Source of the DNA: a bacterium
GTDB taxonomy: Bacteria; Patescibacteriota; Microgenomatia; UBA1400; PJMF01
DNA length: 6,336 nt
Assembly (NCBI GenBank): GCA_900299155.1
Contig: OMIS01000047.1
Location: 1 to 6,336 of the forward strand
Direction of reading: 5' to 3'
Under the pieces are notes generated by a model. That model ran no database searches and was not told the origin of the DNA. It saw only the letters and a list, made by a program, of their open reading frames with translations. This document shows positions 5,651-6,336 of this stretch, piece by piece (the stretch's first letter is position 1; each line of letters begins with the position of its first letter). Both the position numbers and the translations under genes were made by a program.

Positions 5651-6052
5651 CTAACAGCCCCACTTATCCAAGAGCACTACGATCCAATCACGACCAGGTT
5701 GATTTTTTGGCACATCATAGGCGGTCAGATGCAACCATGGATCCCGATTTGTCCGCCATTCAATCTTGACGCGCCCAACCCAGTACCACCCATCGGTGGT
5801 AACACTAGAACGGTTCGGCCAAGCCTGCCAAGTAGCATACTTACCATTCTGGTTGTACCCTGAAACACGCGTCCATGTCAGCATGGCTGGATTGGTACAG
5901 GCATTGGAAAGTCGAACCATTTGCCCGTTAGTTCCTGCTTGAGCAACTTGAGATTGCGTTACAACACTTCCAGTTACCAAAACACAAACAACGACCAAAA
6001 CCGCAAACCAGTGGAGTGATTTGCGCAGAACATGAGCATTCGGGAACATCAC
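5651..6052 (-). CDS. small secreted Trp-rich protein of unknown function
   Basis: The 133-aa product carries a clear Sec signal peptide: MMFPNAHVLRK as charged n-region, a long hydrophobic core (FAVLVVVCVLVTG) and a signal peptidase I site after Ala-Gln-Ala (37-39). The mature protein is about 94 residues with nine Trp residues and only two Cys, one near its start (Cys52) and one as the very last residue (Cys133), suggesting a disulfide joining the two ends of a compact beta-rich domain. I recognise no family; surface or carbohydrate binding is a guess from the aromatic content. The start is GTG 6052, with AAAGGA (6062-6067 read on the - strand) 9 nt upstream; ATG 6049 would leave 12 nt. The gene is about 49% G+C, far above the left-hand genes, so it probably has a different history. 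It has its own promoter, a structured leader and a downstream hairpin, and is a monocistronic unit. Confidence 0.72.
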   Translation of the reverse strand: MMFPNAHVLRKSLHWFAVLVVVCVLVTGSVVTQSQVAQAGTNGQMVRLSNACTNPAMLTWTRVSGYNQNGKYATWQAWPNRSSVTTDGWYWVGRVKIEWRTNRDPWLHLTAYDVPKNQPGRDWIVVLLDKWGC

Positions 6053-6135
6053 AGAGTACTGTCCTTTCAGAAATTCAGATGCACAGGGAACTACTTTACT
6101 TGAACGGTGGCTGCAAGTGAAAATGTGAGTGTTAA

Positions 6136-6153
6136 AGAGCTTTGCTGAGCTCT
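6136..6153 (-). promoter_or_regulatory. small alternative hairpin in the leader
   Basis: AGAGCT (6136-6141) and AGCTCT (6148-6153) are perfect 6-bp complements around a 6-nt loop. The right arm shares bases 6148-6153 with the outer part of the long stem at 6146-6196, so the two structures are partly exclusive. Whether this matters is unknown. Confidence 0.3.
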
Positions 6154-6196
6154 ACCGCAGCTGTTTTGGCTAGTCAAAACAGTGCAGTAGTTCTCA
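6146..6196 (-). promoter_or_regulatory. long stem-loop at the predicted 5' end of the secreted-protein mRNA
   Basis: About 19 pairs form: 6146-6149 with 6193-6196, a 2x2 internal loop, 6152-6159 with 6183-6190, a bulge at 6160, then 6161-6168 with 6175-6182 around a 6-nt loop. The single mismatch as DNA (C6156/A6186) becomes a G-U pair in - strand RNA, which suggests the fold works in that transcript. With transcription starting near 6200, the stem would sit within a few nt of the 5' end, a position known to protect mRNAs from decay. No T-run follows it, so it is not an obvious terminator. Confidence 0.5.
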
Positions 6197-6206
6197 AGTG
6201 TTGGTG

Positions 6207-6235
6207 ATAATAATTGAAGCGATGCAGCTTCTCAA
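6207..6235 (-). promoter_or_regulatory. sigma70-like promoter of the secreted-protein gene
   Basis: Read on the - strand: TTGAGA (6235-6230), a 17-nt spacer and TATTAT (6212-6207), each 5/6 to consensus. Transcription should start near 6200, giving a leader of about 148 nt. An imperfect inverted repeat (TTGAAGC at 6214-6220 against GCTTCTCAA at 6227-6235) covers the spacer and the -35 box and could be an operator. Confidence 0.6.
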
Positions 6236-6254
6236 TGAAGCAAATTGATGTAAT

Positions 6255-6336
6255 TGACCTGCACCCAATAAACTAGACAAAGATTAAAGTAGAATAGAAG
6301 TAATCTTTGAAAGGCGGGAATATGGCAGGGATAGCA
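6255..6336 (+). mobile_element. left end of an IS3-family (IS150-like) insertion sequence, 3' truncated by the window
   Basis: From 6255 the sequence reads TGACCTGCACCCA, then ACTAGACA and an A-rich stretch with AGAATAG. This resembles the left end of IS150-group elements (TG..CTGCACCCA, then a GAC-containing segment and GAATAG). A short orfA follows after a Shine-Dalgarno. The right end, the frameshift window and the target duplication lie outside, so the exact boundary is uncertain by a few bases. The element begins about 20 bp beyond the -35 box of the secreted-protein gene, in divergent orientation. Confidence 0.6.
6322..6336 (+). CDS. start of IS3-family transposase OrfA (first five codons)
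   Basis: ATG at 6322 gives Met-Ala-Gly-Ile-Ala before the window ends. An AAAGGCGGGA stretch (6310-6319) just upstream is a good ribosome binding site. In IS3-family elements orfA encodes the helix-turn-helix part of the transposase and begins roughly 50-70 bp inside the left end, as here (67 bp). The identification rests on the position within the IS end; five residues alone prove nothing. Confidence 0.5.

Noticed and set aside
5627..5863. 78-aa Pro-rich open frame on the + strand
   Set aside because: It is opposite the secreted-protein gene, whose signal peptide, promoter and ribosome site are convincing.
6053..6200. Riboswitch in the leader of the secreted-protein gene
   Set aside because: A long stem is present, but no conserved core of a known riboswitch class was recognised and the gene is not a typical metabolic target.
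1..6336. CRISPR arrays, tRNA or rRNA genes
   Set aside because: No regularly spaced repeats, cloverleaf-like segments or conserved rRNA stretches were seen in a visual reading of both strands.

Overview
The window is AT-rich on the left (hand count of five sampled lines across the first five genes: about 35% G+C) and close to 49% G+C over the secreted-protein gene near the right end. A STAND/winged-helix/TPR signalling protein, a small-molecule enzyme cassette, orphan small membrane and secreted proteins, and an IS3-family end are typical of large, plastic genomes of filamentous or multicellular bacteria. A Herpetosiphon-like member of the Chloroflexota is my best guess, with Cyanobacteria as the alternative. 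This is inference from style, not a marker gene.

Left part (1-5222, all + strand). The window opens inside a STAND-type protein (winged helix plus TPRs, N-terminus outside). After a 49-nt gap containing a perfect 10-bp palindrome comes a two-domain protein: an N-terminal nucleoside 2-deoxyribosyltransferase-like fold that seems to lack the catalytic Glu, and a C-terminal ribbon-helix-helix DNA-binding segment. A 94-nt gap with a good sigma70-type promoter then leads into a tight three-gene operon: a DAO-family FAD oxidoreductase, a PfkB-family sugar/nucleoside kinase that overlaps it or follows within 2 nt, and an extended-SDR NAD(P)-dependent epimerase/dehydratase 3 nt further on. The simplest reading is a metabolic cassette that oxidises, phosphorylates and epimerises/reduces a sugar- or nucleoside-like compound. 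It would be controlled by a ligand-sensing RHH protein and perhaps by the STAND protein. The substrate cannot be told from the sequence.

Right part (5223-6336). Transcription converges at about 5223-5243. On the - strand lie a 106-aa single-pass membrane protein and a 133-aa Trp-rich secreted protein, separated by a strong 12-bp hairpin and a perfect -10 box. The secreted-protein gene has a TTGAGA-17-TATTAT promoter and a leader of about 148 nt that should begin with a long stem-loop. About 20 bp upstream of that promoter the left end of an IS3-family (IS150-like) element begins, and the first five codons of its orfA end the window.

The change in base composition and gene direction near 5223 suggests that the left cassette and the right-hand genes have different histories. 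No RNA genes, CRISPR arrays or origins were seen.
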